Source of the DNA: Rhodococcus sp. P-2
Lineage (GTDB): Bacteria; Actinomycetota; Actinomycetes; Mycobacteriales; Mycobacteriaceae
Direction: 5' to 3'
DNA length: 64,000 bases
Assembly: GCF_016598535.1 (NCBI RefSeq)
Contig: NZ_CP066779.1
Span: forward strand, 1,736,001 to 1,800,000
The stretch's first letter is position 1, and each line of letters opens with the position of its first letter. The position numbers were made by a program, and so were the translations under genes. Positions 28,249 through 36,238 of the stretch are shown one piece after another. The notes under the pieces are model-generated. The model had not been told where the DNA came from. It did not search any database and saw only the letters and a program-made list of their open reading frames with translations.

Positions 28249-28845
28249 ATGAATCTCGGATATCGTCTCGCCTACAAGGTCGGCGTCACTCCGTGGGAGC
28301 ACACCGGCCACGGCTTCGACGCTCAACTGTCCGGCCTTCTGGATGCGATCCCCGTCCCGGAAGGTGGCCGTGCACTCGACATCGGCTGCGGCACCGGACG
28401 CCATTCCATCGAGCTGGCGCAACGCGGTTGGCACGTCACCGGCGTCGACGCCGAGCAGGAACCCCTGGACAAAGCGCGCATACATGCACGCGAAGCACAC
28501 GTCGACGTCCGGTTCCTCCACGAGGACGCGGCAGACCTGCACATAGCCGTCGACGGTGGGCACATGCTGGTACTCGACATCGGCTGCTTTCACGGGCTCA
28601 CCGATCACCAACGACGGGACTACGGGAGGTCGGTCAACGCGATCACCGCACCGGGAGCGTCCCTGGTGATGTTCGCGTTCGGGCCAGGTCACCGCTGGCC
28701 GATGCCACATGGTGTCTCCGAGGAGGACGTCACGCGAGCATTCGACGGTTGGTCGATGGCCTCGAGTACGGCCGCCGATGTGAGTGAATCGCCACTTCCG
28801 GTCCGTGCGGCACATCCGTGCTGGTATCACCTGGTCCGCGGCTGA
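28249..28845 (+). CDS. Class I SAM-dependent methyltransferase
   Basis: A 198-residue methyltransferase with AAGAGAGAG ahead of ATG 28249; the open frame upstream belongs to the opposite reductase. Motif I is ALDIGCGTGRHSIEL (about residues 42-56), motif II is GWHVTGVDAEQEPLDKA and motif III region is HEDAADLHIAVDGG. Substrate unknown. The stop is 2 bp from the left arm of a large hairpin, which may end its transcript or belong to the leader of the ABC-F gene. Confidence 0.85.
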   Translation: MNLGYRLAYKVGVTPWEHTGHGFDAQLSGLLDAIPVPEGGRALDIGCGTGRHSIELAQRGWHVTGVDAEQEPLDKARIHAREAHVDVRFLHEDAADLHIAVDGGHMLVLDIGCFHGLTDHQRRDYGRSVNAITAPGASLVMFAFGPGHRWPMPHGVSEEDVTRAFDGWSMASSTAADVSESPLPVRAAHPCWYHLVRG

Positions 28846-28847
28846 CT

Positions 28848-28916
28848 GCTGTGCGCCTTTATTAACCGCCCGCGGTTAATAAAGGCGCACAGCACCGATT
28901 AACACTGGCGCACAGC
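28848..28916 (+). promoter_or_regulatory. 22-bp inverted repeat plus third copy in the ABC-F leader
   Basis: Perfect arms at 28848-28869 and 28872-28893 leave only 2 nt between them. The 20-mer GGTTAATAAAGGCGCACAGC (28874-28893) recurs as GATTAACACTGGCGCACAGC (28897-28916), so the left arm could pair with either copy. The third copy ends 18 bp before the GTG start of the ABC-F gene. This may be a terminator for the methyltransferase, an attenuator for the ABC-F gene, or both. Confidence 0.6.
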
Positions 28917-28934
28917 GCCGGGGATACTTCTCAG

Positions 28935-30566
28935 GTGACTGCAACACTGCGCATCAGCGGCCTCTCTGCCTCCCGGGGAGAACGCACCCTGTTCTCCGAC
29001 CTCGATCTCACCGTCGCGCCTGGCGACGTCATCGGCCTCGTCGGCGCGAACGGCGCCGGCAAGTCGACGCTTCTCACCGCACTGGCCGGAATCGGCACTG
29101 CTGATGTCGAGGGTTCGATCATTCTCAGTCCGCCGGATGCTGCGGTCGGTTACCTCGCGCAGGAACCCGACCGCATCGAGGGTGAGACCGTCCTCGAGTT
29201 CCTCGGCCGCCGCACCGGCGTCGCGCACGCCGAGGAAGTCATGAACGCGGCGGCCGAAACCCTGGCCGAAGCGGAAGAGGATCTGTACTCCCCGGCACTG
29301 GAACGCTGGCTCGCTCTCGGCGGCGCCGATCTGTTCGAGCGCGCTGAGAAGGTGGTCGAAGAACTCGGGCTCGGAGTTCCGCTCGATGCGCACATGACGG
29401 CGTTGTCCGGCGGTCAGGCCGCGCGCGCCGGCCTCGCGTCACTGTTGCTCTCGCGCTACGACATTCTCCTGTTGGACGAGCCCACCAACGATCTCGACCT
29501 GCGCGGTCTCGAGCAGTTGGAGCGATTTGTCGCCGAGACCCGAGCGGCGCTGGTTGTCGTGAGCCATGATCGCGAATTCCTCTCGCGCACCGTCACCGGA
29601 ATCGTGGAACTCGACCTGGCACAGCAGGACATCGCAGTTTACGACGGCGGCTACGAGTCGTACCTCGCCGAACGCGAGATCGCCCGCCAGCACGCACGCG
29701 AGGCCTTCGAGGAATACGCAGGCACCCGCTCCGATCTCGAAGATCGCGCGCAGATGCAGCGCAACTGGATGGAACACGGCGTCCGCAACGCGCGTCGTAA
29801 GGCCAAGGACAACGACAAGATCGGACGCGGATTGCGGACCGAGTCGACGGAGAAGCAAGCCGCGAAAGCCCGCCAGACTCAACGCCGAATCGAGCGCCTC
29901 GAAGTCGTCGAGGAACCGCGCAAGGAGTGGGAACTTCGCATGGAGATCGCGGCGGCGCCGCGATCCGGATCCGTTGTCGCGACCACGAACGGCGCCAAGG
30001 TAACTCGCGGCCAGTTCACGTTCGGTCCGGTCACGACGCAGATCGACTGGGGTGATCGAATCCTCGTCACGGGCGCGAACGGAGCAGGCAAGACCACCCT
30101 CCTGAACGTCCTACTCGGCAAACTCGTCCCCGACGAAGGCATCGCGTCGCTGGGTTCCGGTATCGCGATCGGTGAGATCGACCAGGCGCGCGGATTGTTC
30201 GAAGGCGATCAGCCAGTCGTCGAGGCCTTCGGTGCACAGGTTCCGGATTGGCCCGATGCCGATGTCCGCACTCTGCTAGCCAAGTTCGGCCTGCGCGGAC
30301 ACCACGTACTCAGATCTGCCGCTTCCCTGTCCCCCGGCGAAAGAACAAGGGCTGCACTTGCTTTACTGCAAGCTCGCGGCGTGAACCTATTGGTACTGGA
30401 CGAGCCGACGAACCATCTCGATCTTCCGGCGATCGAACAACTCGAGCAGGCGATGGAATCCTTCGAGGGAACCCTCCTCCTGGTCACTCACGATCGACGC
30501 ATGCTGCAGTCCACCAGAAGCACGCGCCGGTGGCGAATGGAGAACGGACAGCTCTTCGAGGAGTAG
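28935..30566 (+). CDS. ABC-F family ribosome-associated ATPase
   Basis: A 543-residue protein with two ATPase domains and no membrane helices. Domain 1 has GANGAGKSTLL, LSGGQAARAGLASLL and LLLDEPTNDLDL. Domain 2 has GANGAGKTTLL, LSPGERTRAALALL and LVLDEPTNHLDL. The charged linker between them (about residues 245-345) is rich in Arg/Lys/Glu, as in ABC-F proteins that enter the ribosomal E site. Some give antibiotic resistance, others are translation factors such as EttA; the sequence alone does not decide. The structured leader is typical of inducible resistance members. Confidence 0.87.
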   Translation: MTATLRISGLSASRGERTLFSDLDLTVAPGDVIGLVGANGAGKSTLLTALAGIGTADVEGSIILSPPDAAVGYLAQEPDRIEGETVLEFLGRRTGVAHAEEVMNAAAETLAEAEEDLYSPALERWLALGGADLFERAEKVVEELGLGVPLDAHMTALSGGQAARAGLASLLLSRYDILLLDEPTNDLDLRGLEQLERFVAETRAALVVVSHDREFLSRTVTGIVELDLAQQDIAVYDGGYESYLAEREIARQHAREAFEEYAGTRSDLEDRAQMQRNWMEHGVRNARRKAKDNDKIGRGLRTESTEKQAAKARQTQRRIERLEVVEEPRKEWELRMEIAAAPRSGSVVATTNGAKVTRGQFTFGPVTTQIDWGDRILVTGANGAGKTTLLNVLLGKLVPDEGIASLGSGIAIGEIDQARGLFEGDQPVVEAFGAQVPDWPDADVRTLLAKFGLRGHHVLRSAASLSPGERTRAALALLQARGVNLLVLDEPTNHLDLPAIEQLEQAMESFEGTLLLVTHDRRMLQSTRSTRRWRMENGQLFEE

Positions 30567-30600
30567 CCAATCGACTGCGCTTGCGCAGACAACCCGCGTG

Positions 30601-30634
30601 TGCAACTATTTATCAGGCGGACGCAATAGTTGCA
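30601..30634. promoter_or_regulatory. Perfect inverted repeat upstream of the second aldo/keto reductase
   Basis: TGCAACTATT (30601-30610) and AATAGTTGCA (30625-30634), 14-nt spacer, 77 bp upstream of the start. Each arm contains the 9-mer found in the XRE-cupin operator at 22029-22037. Confidence 0.6.
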
Positions 30635-30710
30635 TGCGCGGCATAGGTGGACCACGGGCGACACGATCGCCCCTCGAACCGCCACACCCAGTCCTGAAAG
30701 GCACTCTTCA

Positions 30711-31550
30711 ATGTTGTCGATCCCCGACCGCGCACTGACTCACGGAACCACCGGCGAGCCGATCACCATCCCGCAACTCGGGTACGGCGTTTTCCAGGTA
30801 CCGGACGCACAGACCGAAGAGGTCACTTCCACCGCTCTCGAGATCGGCTACCGCCACATCGACACGGCCGCAATCTACGGAAACGAAGCCGGTGTCGGCC
30901 GCGCCATCGCAAGTTCGGGAGTTCCGAGGTCAGAGCTTTTTGTCACCACCAAGTTGTGGAATGACGATCAGGGCCACGACCGAGCACTCGCCGCGTTCGA
31001 CACGAGCCTCGACAAGCTCGGCCTCGACTTCGTCGACCTCTATCTGATCCACTGGCCGGCACCGGCAAAGGGCCTGTTCGTGGAGACGTGGGCAGCTTTC
31101 GAGGAGATCCTCGCCTCCGGCCGCACCCGTGCGATCGGTGTGTCGAACTTCCTCCCCGAGCACCTCGAACTGCTGGCCGAGCACAGCTCGATCATCCCGG
31201 CCGTCAACCAGATCGAATTGCACCCCCGCCTGCAACAGCACGCATCACGGGAGTACGCACAGAGCCGCGGCATCGAAATCGAGGCATGGAGCCCATTAGG
31301 ACAGGGAACGATCCTCGACGACCCGACCATCGGGAAAATCGCTGCAGCACACGGCAAGAGCCCAGCGCAGATCATTCTGCACTGGCACCTCGAACTGGGA
31401 CACACCGTTCTGTCGAAGTCGGTCACCCCTGCCCGCATGCGCGAGAACGCCGCGATCTTCGACTTCACACTCGATGCTGACGAGTCAGCTGCCATCGCAG
31501 CCTTGAACACCGACAGCCGAGTCGGACCCGATCCGCTCGAATTGAACTGA
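30711..31550 (+). CDS. Aldo/keto reductase, paralogue of the 27270 gene
   Basis: A 279-residue reductase starting at ATG 30711 with GAAAGG upstream. The tetrad is complete: DTAAIYGNE, TTKLWN, YLIHWPAP. The C-terminal VLSKSVTPARMRENA binds the cofactor adenosine phosphate. It shares long identical blocks with the reductase at 27270-28118 (for example GYGVFQVPD against GFGVFQVPD, and LDKLGLD, EAWSPLGQGT in both), pointing to duplication followed by divergence, with the ABC-F and methyltransferase genes between the copies. Expression may be set by the inverted repeat at 30601-30634. Confidence 0.9.
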   Translation: MLSIPDRALTHGTTGEPITIPQLGYGVFQVPDAQTEEVTSTALEIGYRHIDTAAIYGNEAGVGRAIASSGVPRSELFVTTKLWNDDQGHDRALAAFDTSLDKLGLDFVDLYLIHWPAPAKGLFVETWAAFEEILASGRTRAIGVSNFLPEHLELLAEHSSIIPAVNQIELHPRLQQHASREYAQSRGIEIEAWSPLGQGTILDDPTIGKIAAAHGKSPAQIILHWHLELGHTVLSKSVTPARMRENAAIFDFTLDADESAAIAALNTDSRVGPDPLELN

Positions 31551-31562
31551 ATCGAAACGACT

Positions 31563-32138
31563 TCAGGGGTTCTCGTGCGCAGCCAACGTCAGCAGCACAG
31601 AATCAACAGTCTGCTCTGCCAGGAGCGCGTCCAGCGGTAGGTGACGAAACAACGCTCGGTAGTAGATCGGGGACGCCAGCGCGTCCAGGACGAAGTCCAG
31701 GTCGAAATCATCGCGAATGTCGCCGCGTAGCCGCGCCGATTCCAGCACTGCCGCAGTGGAATCGCGTCGGGGCTGAAAGAACGCCGACTGGAACTCCCGC
31801 GCCAACTCCGGGTCGGAGGCCAGGTCCGCGACCAACGCGGGCAGTATCCGACCAACCACCGTTTCGCTCAGTCCCACAACCAATGTCGTGATGCCGGCGA
31901 CCAGGTCTGCCCTGAGATCGCCGGTGTCCGGCGTCGGATCGGTGCCGATATGCCCCACGACGACGTCTACCACCAAATGCCGTTTCGACGGCCATCTCCG
32001 GTAGATGGCGGGTCGATGTACGCCCGCTTTCGTCGCCACCGAACCGATCGAGAGCTCCGCATACCCGTTCTCCCCCAACAGTTCCAGGGTCGCGGACAGT
32101 ACGGCGTCGTCGATCCGTTCGTCGCGGGCGCGCACCAT
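31563..32138 (-). CDS. TetR-family regulator
   Basis: A 191-residue repressor. The N-terminal HTH has SVATKAGVHRPAIYRRWPSK (about residues 30-50), and the ligand domain is helical. The start codon directly abuts the stop of the VOC gene, so they form one unit, VOC first. The near-palindrome at 32563-32578 upstream of the VOC gene is the probable operator for the pair. Confidence 0.9.
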   Translation of the reverse strand: MVRARDERIDDAVLSATLELLGENGYAELSIGSVATKAGVHRPAIYRRWPSKRHLVVDVVVGHIGTDPTPDTGDLRADLVAGITTLVVGLSETVVGRILPALVADLASDPELAREFQSAFFQPRRDSTAAVLESARLRGDIRDDFDLDFVLDALASPIYYRALFRHLPLDALLAEQTVDSVLLTLAAHENP

Positions 32139-32552
32139 CTACAGCACCGGCCGGGGCATGAGCACCAGACGCCAGCCGTCGGGATCTTCGAAAGTCATCC
32201 CCGCATTCTCCTCCCAATACGGATTCTCGGCGCCAACGGGTTCGTGCCCCGCCTCACCCAACCGCTGAACTACCTCGTACATCGCCGACTCGCCGGCGAA
32301 GTAGAGCACCAACAGGTTGTCCTGCGTCGGCGCCGGGCACGGGCTTCCGTCTTCGTGGGTCGTGAATTCGAGGTGGTAGTTCGAATCCGGCAGCCCTAGC
32401 ATGATTCCGTCGTACCCGGCATGACCGGAGAACCGGTAGAGCTCCGGCAATCCCACGCAGTCGCGATAGAACGCAATCACGTCGTCAAGCCGGTCGGTGG
32501 GTCGCGCTACTCGCACTTGGACTACTTCGAGGTCGTTCGGCCACGTTGTCAT
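32139..32552 (-). CDS. VOC/glyoxalase-family protein
   Basis: A 137-residue vicinal-oxygen-chelate protein starting at ATG 32552 (MTTWPNDLEVV). Typical signatures are VARPTDRLDDVIAFYRD at the N-terminus, YHLEFTTHEDG in the middle and GMTFEDPDGWRLVL at the end, where the last Glu/Asp region would bind metal. It may be a dioxygenase, a glyoxalase or a drug-binding protein. It is co-transcribed with the TetR regulator. Confidence 0.85.
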   Translation of the reverse strand: MTTWPNDLEVVQVRVARPTDRLDDVIAFYRDCVGLPELYRFSGHAGYDGIMLGLPDSNYHLEFTTHEDGSPCPAPTQDNLLVLYFAGESAMYEVVQRLGEAGHEPVGAENPYWEENAGMTFEDPDGWRLVLMPRPVL

Positions 32553-32562
32553 ATCCAAACAG

Positions 32563-32578
32563 TACAGTACGTACCGTA
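32563..32578. promoter_or_regulatory. TetR-type near-palindrome upstream of VOC/TetR
   Basis: TACAGTACGTACCGTA pairs at 7 of 8 positions about its centre and lies 11 bp from the VOC start, where a repressor would block transcription or its start. Confidence 0.6.
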
Positions 32579-32627
32579 ACAAATCGAGGACGAGTCGGAC
32601 CGCCCTCCGCGGCCGACCTCGCCAGGA

Positions 32628-33047
32628 CTACAAGCGATCGTTCTCCGGAAATGCGGCCTTGGGCATGAACTTCGGCCGGGCGAACAGCACCGACAGTTTG
32701 GTGGGCTGCGACTCCACCGGGCGATCGGACCGGTACAGCAACGCCTGCTGCGGGGTACTCACCCATTCGGCGGCGAAGATCTCACCGATACGGCCCACCT
32801 TCACGTGCGATCCATCCTCGAGCCGAACGGTGACGTCGGCCGTGGTGTCGGACTGGCCGTACACGACCCACCACGATTCTCCTTCCACATCCCCCGGAGT
32901 GTGCTGACCGATACCGATGACGGCACCCTTGTCCATCGGATCGCGCCAGATCGCTTCGAGCCCTTGTGATCCCACGCTGTAGTTGCCGTCCTCGCGCACC
33001 TGCACGACCAGGCGAGACTTCTCGAGCATCAACTGTTCGACCACCAT
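32628..33047 (-). CDS. Hypothetical protein, 139 residues
   Basis: Starts at ATG 33047 behind GGAAGGGG; the open frame above it runs into the divergent XRE gene. It is a beta-rich soluble protein (SRLVVQVREDGNYSVGSQ near the start; SWWVVYGQSDTTADVTVRLEDG in the middle) that ends with a basic, Pro-containing tail. No catalytic motif, signal peptide or membrane helix is visible, and I do not recognise the family. It is divergent from the XRE-ABC operon. Confidence 0.65.
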   Translation of the reverse strand: MVVEQLMLEKSRLVVQVREDGNYSVGSQGLEAIWRDPMDKGAVIGIGQHTPGDVEGESWWVVYGQSDTTADVTVRLEDGSHVKVGRIGEIFAAEWVSTPQQALLYRSDRPVESQPTKLSVLFARPKFMPKAAFPENDRL

Positions 33048-33117
33048 GTCAAGCCCCTTCCGTTGCCCGAACCTTATCCGTCGGCACGTCCCAGCAGCAG
33101 AACAATCTCGGTTCCAA

Positions 33118-33144
33118 TTGACAAACTGTTGGGTTTTTACAACA
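33118..33144 (+). promoter_or_regulatory. Possible promoter/operator of the XRE-ABC operon
   Basis: TTGACA at 33118-33123 is a consensus -35. The small inverted repeat TGTTG (33127-33131) and CAACA (33140-33144) lies just inside it, and the XRE start is 10 bp further. The -10 is weak, so this is a tentative call. Confidence 0.4.
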
Positions 33145-33153
33145 CTTTGATGC

Positions 33154-33477
33154 ATGAGCCCAGTCCGGCGGGGAGACGCGCTCCCCATCTTCAATCGCAT
33201 CGGAGTGCTTCGCGCCGAGCGGAAGATGAGCCGGGCCCAGCTCGCGCAACTCGTCGACGTCAATCCGCAGACTGTGGGGGCACTCGAACGCGGTGACCAC
33301 TACCCCAGCCTGGATCTTGCATTCCGAATCTGCTGGGTGTTCGACCTCCCGGTGGAGGCGGTGTTCTCTCGGACGGAGTTCGGGCCGCTGTCGACGGAGG
33401 TCTACCGGAATGCACAGTCGACGGAGATCAATCGGAGTCACCGCACTACCGAGGGGAGTGAAAAGCCCAGTGCCTGA
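33154..33477 (+). CDS. Small XRE-family regulator
   Basis: A 107-residue regulator with a single helix-turn-helix: RIGVLRAERKMSRAQLAQLV, then VNPQTVGALERGDHYPS and RICWVFDLPVEAVFSR. This short form (YozG-like) is common next to membrane-protein and ABC exporter genes. The 3' end overlaps the next gene by 8 bp, so it is the first cistron of the XRE-membrane protein-ABC operon and probably its regulator. Confidence 0.88.
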   Translation: MSPVRRGDALPIFNRIGVLRAERKMSRAQLAQLVDVNPQTVGALERGDHYPSLDLAFRICWVFDLPVEAVFSRTEFGPLSTEVYRNAQSTEINRSHRTTEGSEKPSA

Positions 33478-34015
33478 ATCGAATCTGATCGACCGCTACC
33501 AGGCCCACCGCACTCGGCGGTTCCTGCAGAACGAGGAGACGTTCCGACATTGGCTCCCGAATTGGCGAACCCGTCGACGTCGGCGGATGCTCGTCATCGC
33601 CCTCGGAGTCCTGTTCGCCACGATGGTTGCCATCGGCATAGCGTGCCTGTTCAACCCACTGTTCGCGGTGGCATGGCCGGTCCTCACCCTGTTGTTCCTA
33701 CCGACGTGGTCTTCACTTCAAATCGTGTCGGGCAGGCAAGGGGATGCGCCGCGGCATGCTCTGGACGAATGGGAGATCCAGCAACGCAACGACGCCCGTT
33801 CCGTCGGGTTGAGCGTGACTCAATCGTTGGTCTTCATTGTCGCCATTTTCCTCATTTTCACCTCGTCGGTGCAGTGGAATGTAGAGAGACTGCCTTACTC
33901 GGGAGGTTTATTGGCACTGACTGCAATGCTGATCGGCGCGTGCACGCCCGCGATGATTCTCTCGTGGACCAATCCAGACCCGGATCCGATTGATTCCGAA
34001 GAGTTCGACCTCTGA
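33470..34015 (+). CDS. Four-helix membrane protein in the XRE-ABC operon
   Basis: A 181-residue protein from GTG 33470 (VPESNLIDRY), with GAGGGGAG upstream at 33451-33458. The frame is open to 33293 but that part overlaps the XRE gene. There are two pairs of membrane helices: LVIALGVLFATMVAIGIA with LFAVAWPVLTLLFLP, then SLVFIVAIFLIFTSS with LLALTAMLIGACTPAMILS, joined by a charged loop. No known domain recognised. Its position between regulator and ABC genes suggests a sensor or accessory subunit. Confidence 0.75.
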   Translation: MPESNLIDRYQAHRTRRFLQNEETFRHWLPNWRTRRRRRMLVIALGVLFATMVAIGIACLFNPLFAVAWPVLTLLFLPTWSSLQIVSGRQGDAPRHALDEWEIQQRNDARSVGLSVTQSLVFIVAIFLIFTSSVQWNVERLPYSGGLLALTAMLIGACTPAMILSWTNPDPDPIDSEEFDL

Positions 34016-34058
34016 CCCGTATTACCGAAGCGCACCACTCGACCGATGGGAAGGACCC

Positions 34059-34955
34059 ATGTCAGCCACCCTCACGATCGACGGCATCTCGAAACGCTAC
34101 GGCGACGTCGTTGCACTCGACAACCTCAGTTTCGAAGTGCGACCAGGCGAGATCTTCGGATTCGTCGGCAGCAACGGCGCCGGCAAGACGACCACGATGC
34201 GCATTGCGCTGGGTGTGCTCGGAGCAGATTCGGGGGAAGTTCGCCTCGGCGGCAAACCCGTCGACCTCGACGTGCGTCGCACTATCGGATACATGCCGGA
34301 GGAACGCGGCCTCTACCCCAAGATGAAGGTGGGCGCGCAACTTTCCTATCTGGCCGAGCTACATGGACTCTCAAAAGCCGATGCGCATGCGGCGACAGAG
34401 CGCTGGACCGAACGTCTGGGTATCGCCGAACGCGTCAAGGACACCGTCGACTCCCTGTCCCTCGGTAATCAGCAACGTGTGCAGCTTGCGGCCGCGCTGG
34501 TTCACGATCCAGCGGTACTCGTTCTGGACGAACCGTTTTCGGGCTTGGACCCTGTAGCGGTCGACGTCATGAGTGACGTGTTGGTCGAGAAGGCTCGCAC
34601 CGGCGTTCCGGTGATCTTCTCCAGCCATCAGCTGGATCTGGTGGAGCGCCTGTGTGATCGCGTCGGCATCATCAGTCGCGGCAGCATGCGAGAGATCGGA
34701 ACTGTCGACGAACTACGAGGCAAGGGGGACGGCCGAATCGAGGTCTTCGCTCCTGACGCACCGGTCGGCTGGGCACACCATCTGATCGGTGTCACCACGC
34801 TGAGCCACCTCGACGGTCGAACGCTCCTGAGCGTCGACGGCACAGCCGACGATCAGCAGATCCTGCACGCCGCCTTGAAAACCGGACCGGTGCACGAGTT
34901 CACGCTTCGACGTCCGTCACTGACCGACCTGTTCCGAGAGGTAGTAGCCGCATGA
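34059..34955 (+). CDS. ABC exporter ATPase (NatA-like)
   Basis: A 298-residue ATP-binding protein. Walker A is GSNGAGKTTTM, the signature is SLGNQQRVQLAAALV and Walker B is VLVLDEPFSGLDP; a C-terminal extension of about 80 residues follows the ATPase core. The start is ATG 34059 with AAGGA nearby. The stop overlaps the permease start (ATGA). It energises the permease encoded next; the substrate could be Na+, drug or lipid. Confidence 0.9.
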   Translation: MSATLTIDGISKRYGDVVALDNLSFEVRPGEIFGFVGSNGAGKTTTMRIALGVLGADSGEVRLGGKPVDLDVRRTIGYMPEERGLYPKMKVGAQLSYLAELHGLSKADAHAATERWTERLGIAERVKDTVDSLSLGNQQRVQLAAALVHDPAVLVLDEPFSGLDPVAVDVMSDVLVEKARTGVPVIFSSHQLDLVERLCDRVGIISRGSMREIGTVDELRGKGDGRIEVFAPDAPVGWAHHLIGVTTLSHLDGRTLLSVDGTADDQQILHAALKTGPVHEFTLRRPSLTDLFREVVAA

Positions 34956-36145
34956 GCAACCAGTTGAGCGGAGGTCGAGCCATCGGGTTGGTCGCCCGAC
35001 GCGAATTCATGACGCAGATCTCGAAGAAGAGTTTTGTGATCAGCAACGTCATCATTCTGGTCGCGATCATCGGCGGCATCATCGCCTTCTCACTCTTCTC
35101 CGGCGGCGACGAGGACAAGTCGAAGATCGGCCTGGTCGGCAACCAGTCGCTCAGTGCCACGATGGTGTCCATCGGCGACACACTCGGAAATCCGGTGACG
35201 GTGACGGAGGTTTCCGACGACGGAACCGCGCGTGATCAGGTCAAGGACGGCGACCTCGACGTGGCCGTGATTGCCGGATCGGGCGGCGGCGTCACCGTCG
35301 TGACCAAAAAGGAAGTAGCCACGAATCTGCGGGCCGTCATCGAGAGTTCCGTTGCACAGCAGGCACAATCGAATGCGCTGGCCGCCGCGGGAATCGATCC
35401 GGCTCAGCTCGCCGAAGCCACGTCCACGGCAGTGGTCACCATCGATGCCATCGATCCGCCGGATCCCGAACAGGGCCAACGCATTGCGATGTCGATCGCG
35501 GCTGTGGTGCTCCTGTACATGCAGATCCTGCTGTTCGGAACGTACGTGGCGATGGGCGTCGTCGAGGAGAAGTCCAGCCGTGTCGTCGAGTTGCTGCTCT
35601 CCACGCTTCGTCCGCTGCAGTTGTTGTGGGGCAAGGTTCTCGGAATCGGTGCTGTCGGGCTGATGCAGATGGCCGCTTACGCTGTCGCGGGCGTCGCCAC
35701 CGGATTGGCGACGGGCGTCCTGACCGTGACGGGCACGGCGATCGGCGTTCTGTTCGGCACTCTGGGGTGGTTCATTCTCGGCTTCCTCTTCTTCGCCGTG
35801 CTGTACGCCGCCGCCGGGTCCATGGTCTCGCGGCAGGAGGACGTCAATGCCACCGCGATGCCTCTCGCGCTGCTCGTCATGGCAATGGTCAGCGTGGCTT
35901 TCGTTTCGGTGAGCAATCCAGAAGGAACCCTGAGCAACGTGTTGAGTTGGATTCCGCCGTTCTCGGCAATCCTCATGCCCCTGCGCATCTCCGCCGGCGT
36001 TGCTTCTCCGTTCCAGATCGTGGGAACCATTCTGCTGATGCTGGTGGTGACTGCTGCGCTGTCGATGATCGCGGCAAAGATCTACCAGCGCTCCATCCTT
36101 CGTATCGGCAAGGTCGTTTCATGGAAAGAGGCGTTCGGACGCTGA
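34952..36145 (+). CDS. ABC-2 type permease (NatB-like)
   Basis: A 397-residue permease. One N-terminal helix (FVISNVIILVAIIGGIIAFS) precedes a large extracytoplasmic domain (about residues 50-180). Five more helices follow, with the ABC-2 signature MGVVEEKSSRVVELLLSTLR just after the second helix. This is the architecture of NatB/YhaP exporters. It is coupled to the ATPase gene, and a strong hairpin at 36183-36219 ends the operon. Confidence 0.9.
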   Translation: MSNQLSGGRAIGLVARREFMTQISKKSFVISNVIILVAIIGGIIAFSLFSGGDEDKSKIGLVGNQSLSATMVSIGDTLGNPVTVTEVSDDGTARDQVKDGDLDVAVIAGSGGGVTVVTKKEVATNLRAVIESSVAQQAQSNALAAAGIDPAQLAEATSTAVVTIDAIDPPDPEQGQRIAMSIAAVVLLYMQILLFGTYVAMGVVEEKSSRVVELLLSTLRPLQLLWGKVLGIGAVGLMQMAAYAVAGVATGLATGVLTVTGTAIGVLFGTLGWFILGFLFFAVLYAAAGSMVSRQEDVNATAMPLALLVMAMVSVAFVSVSNPEGTLSNVLSWIPPFSAILMPLRISAGVASPFQIVGTILLMLVVTAALSMIAAKIYQRSILRIGKVVSWKEAFGR

Positions 36146-36182
36146 TTCTCCGGCGCACAACTGGCGCCACGCGTCCCCGGCG

Positions 36183-36219
36183 GCACCCCGTCCAGGTAGG
36201 TTCATCCTGGACGGGGTGC
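36183..36219 (+). terminator. Rho-independent-type hairpin after the ABC operon
   Basis: Perfect 14-bp arms GCACCCCGTCCAGG and CCTGGACGGGGTGC with a 9-nt loop, 37 bp after the permease stop and 19 bp before the accD3 start. No long T-run follows. Confidence 0.8.
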
Positions 36220-36238
36220 TGCTTACTTGGAGGACGTT

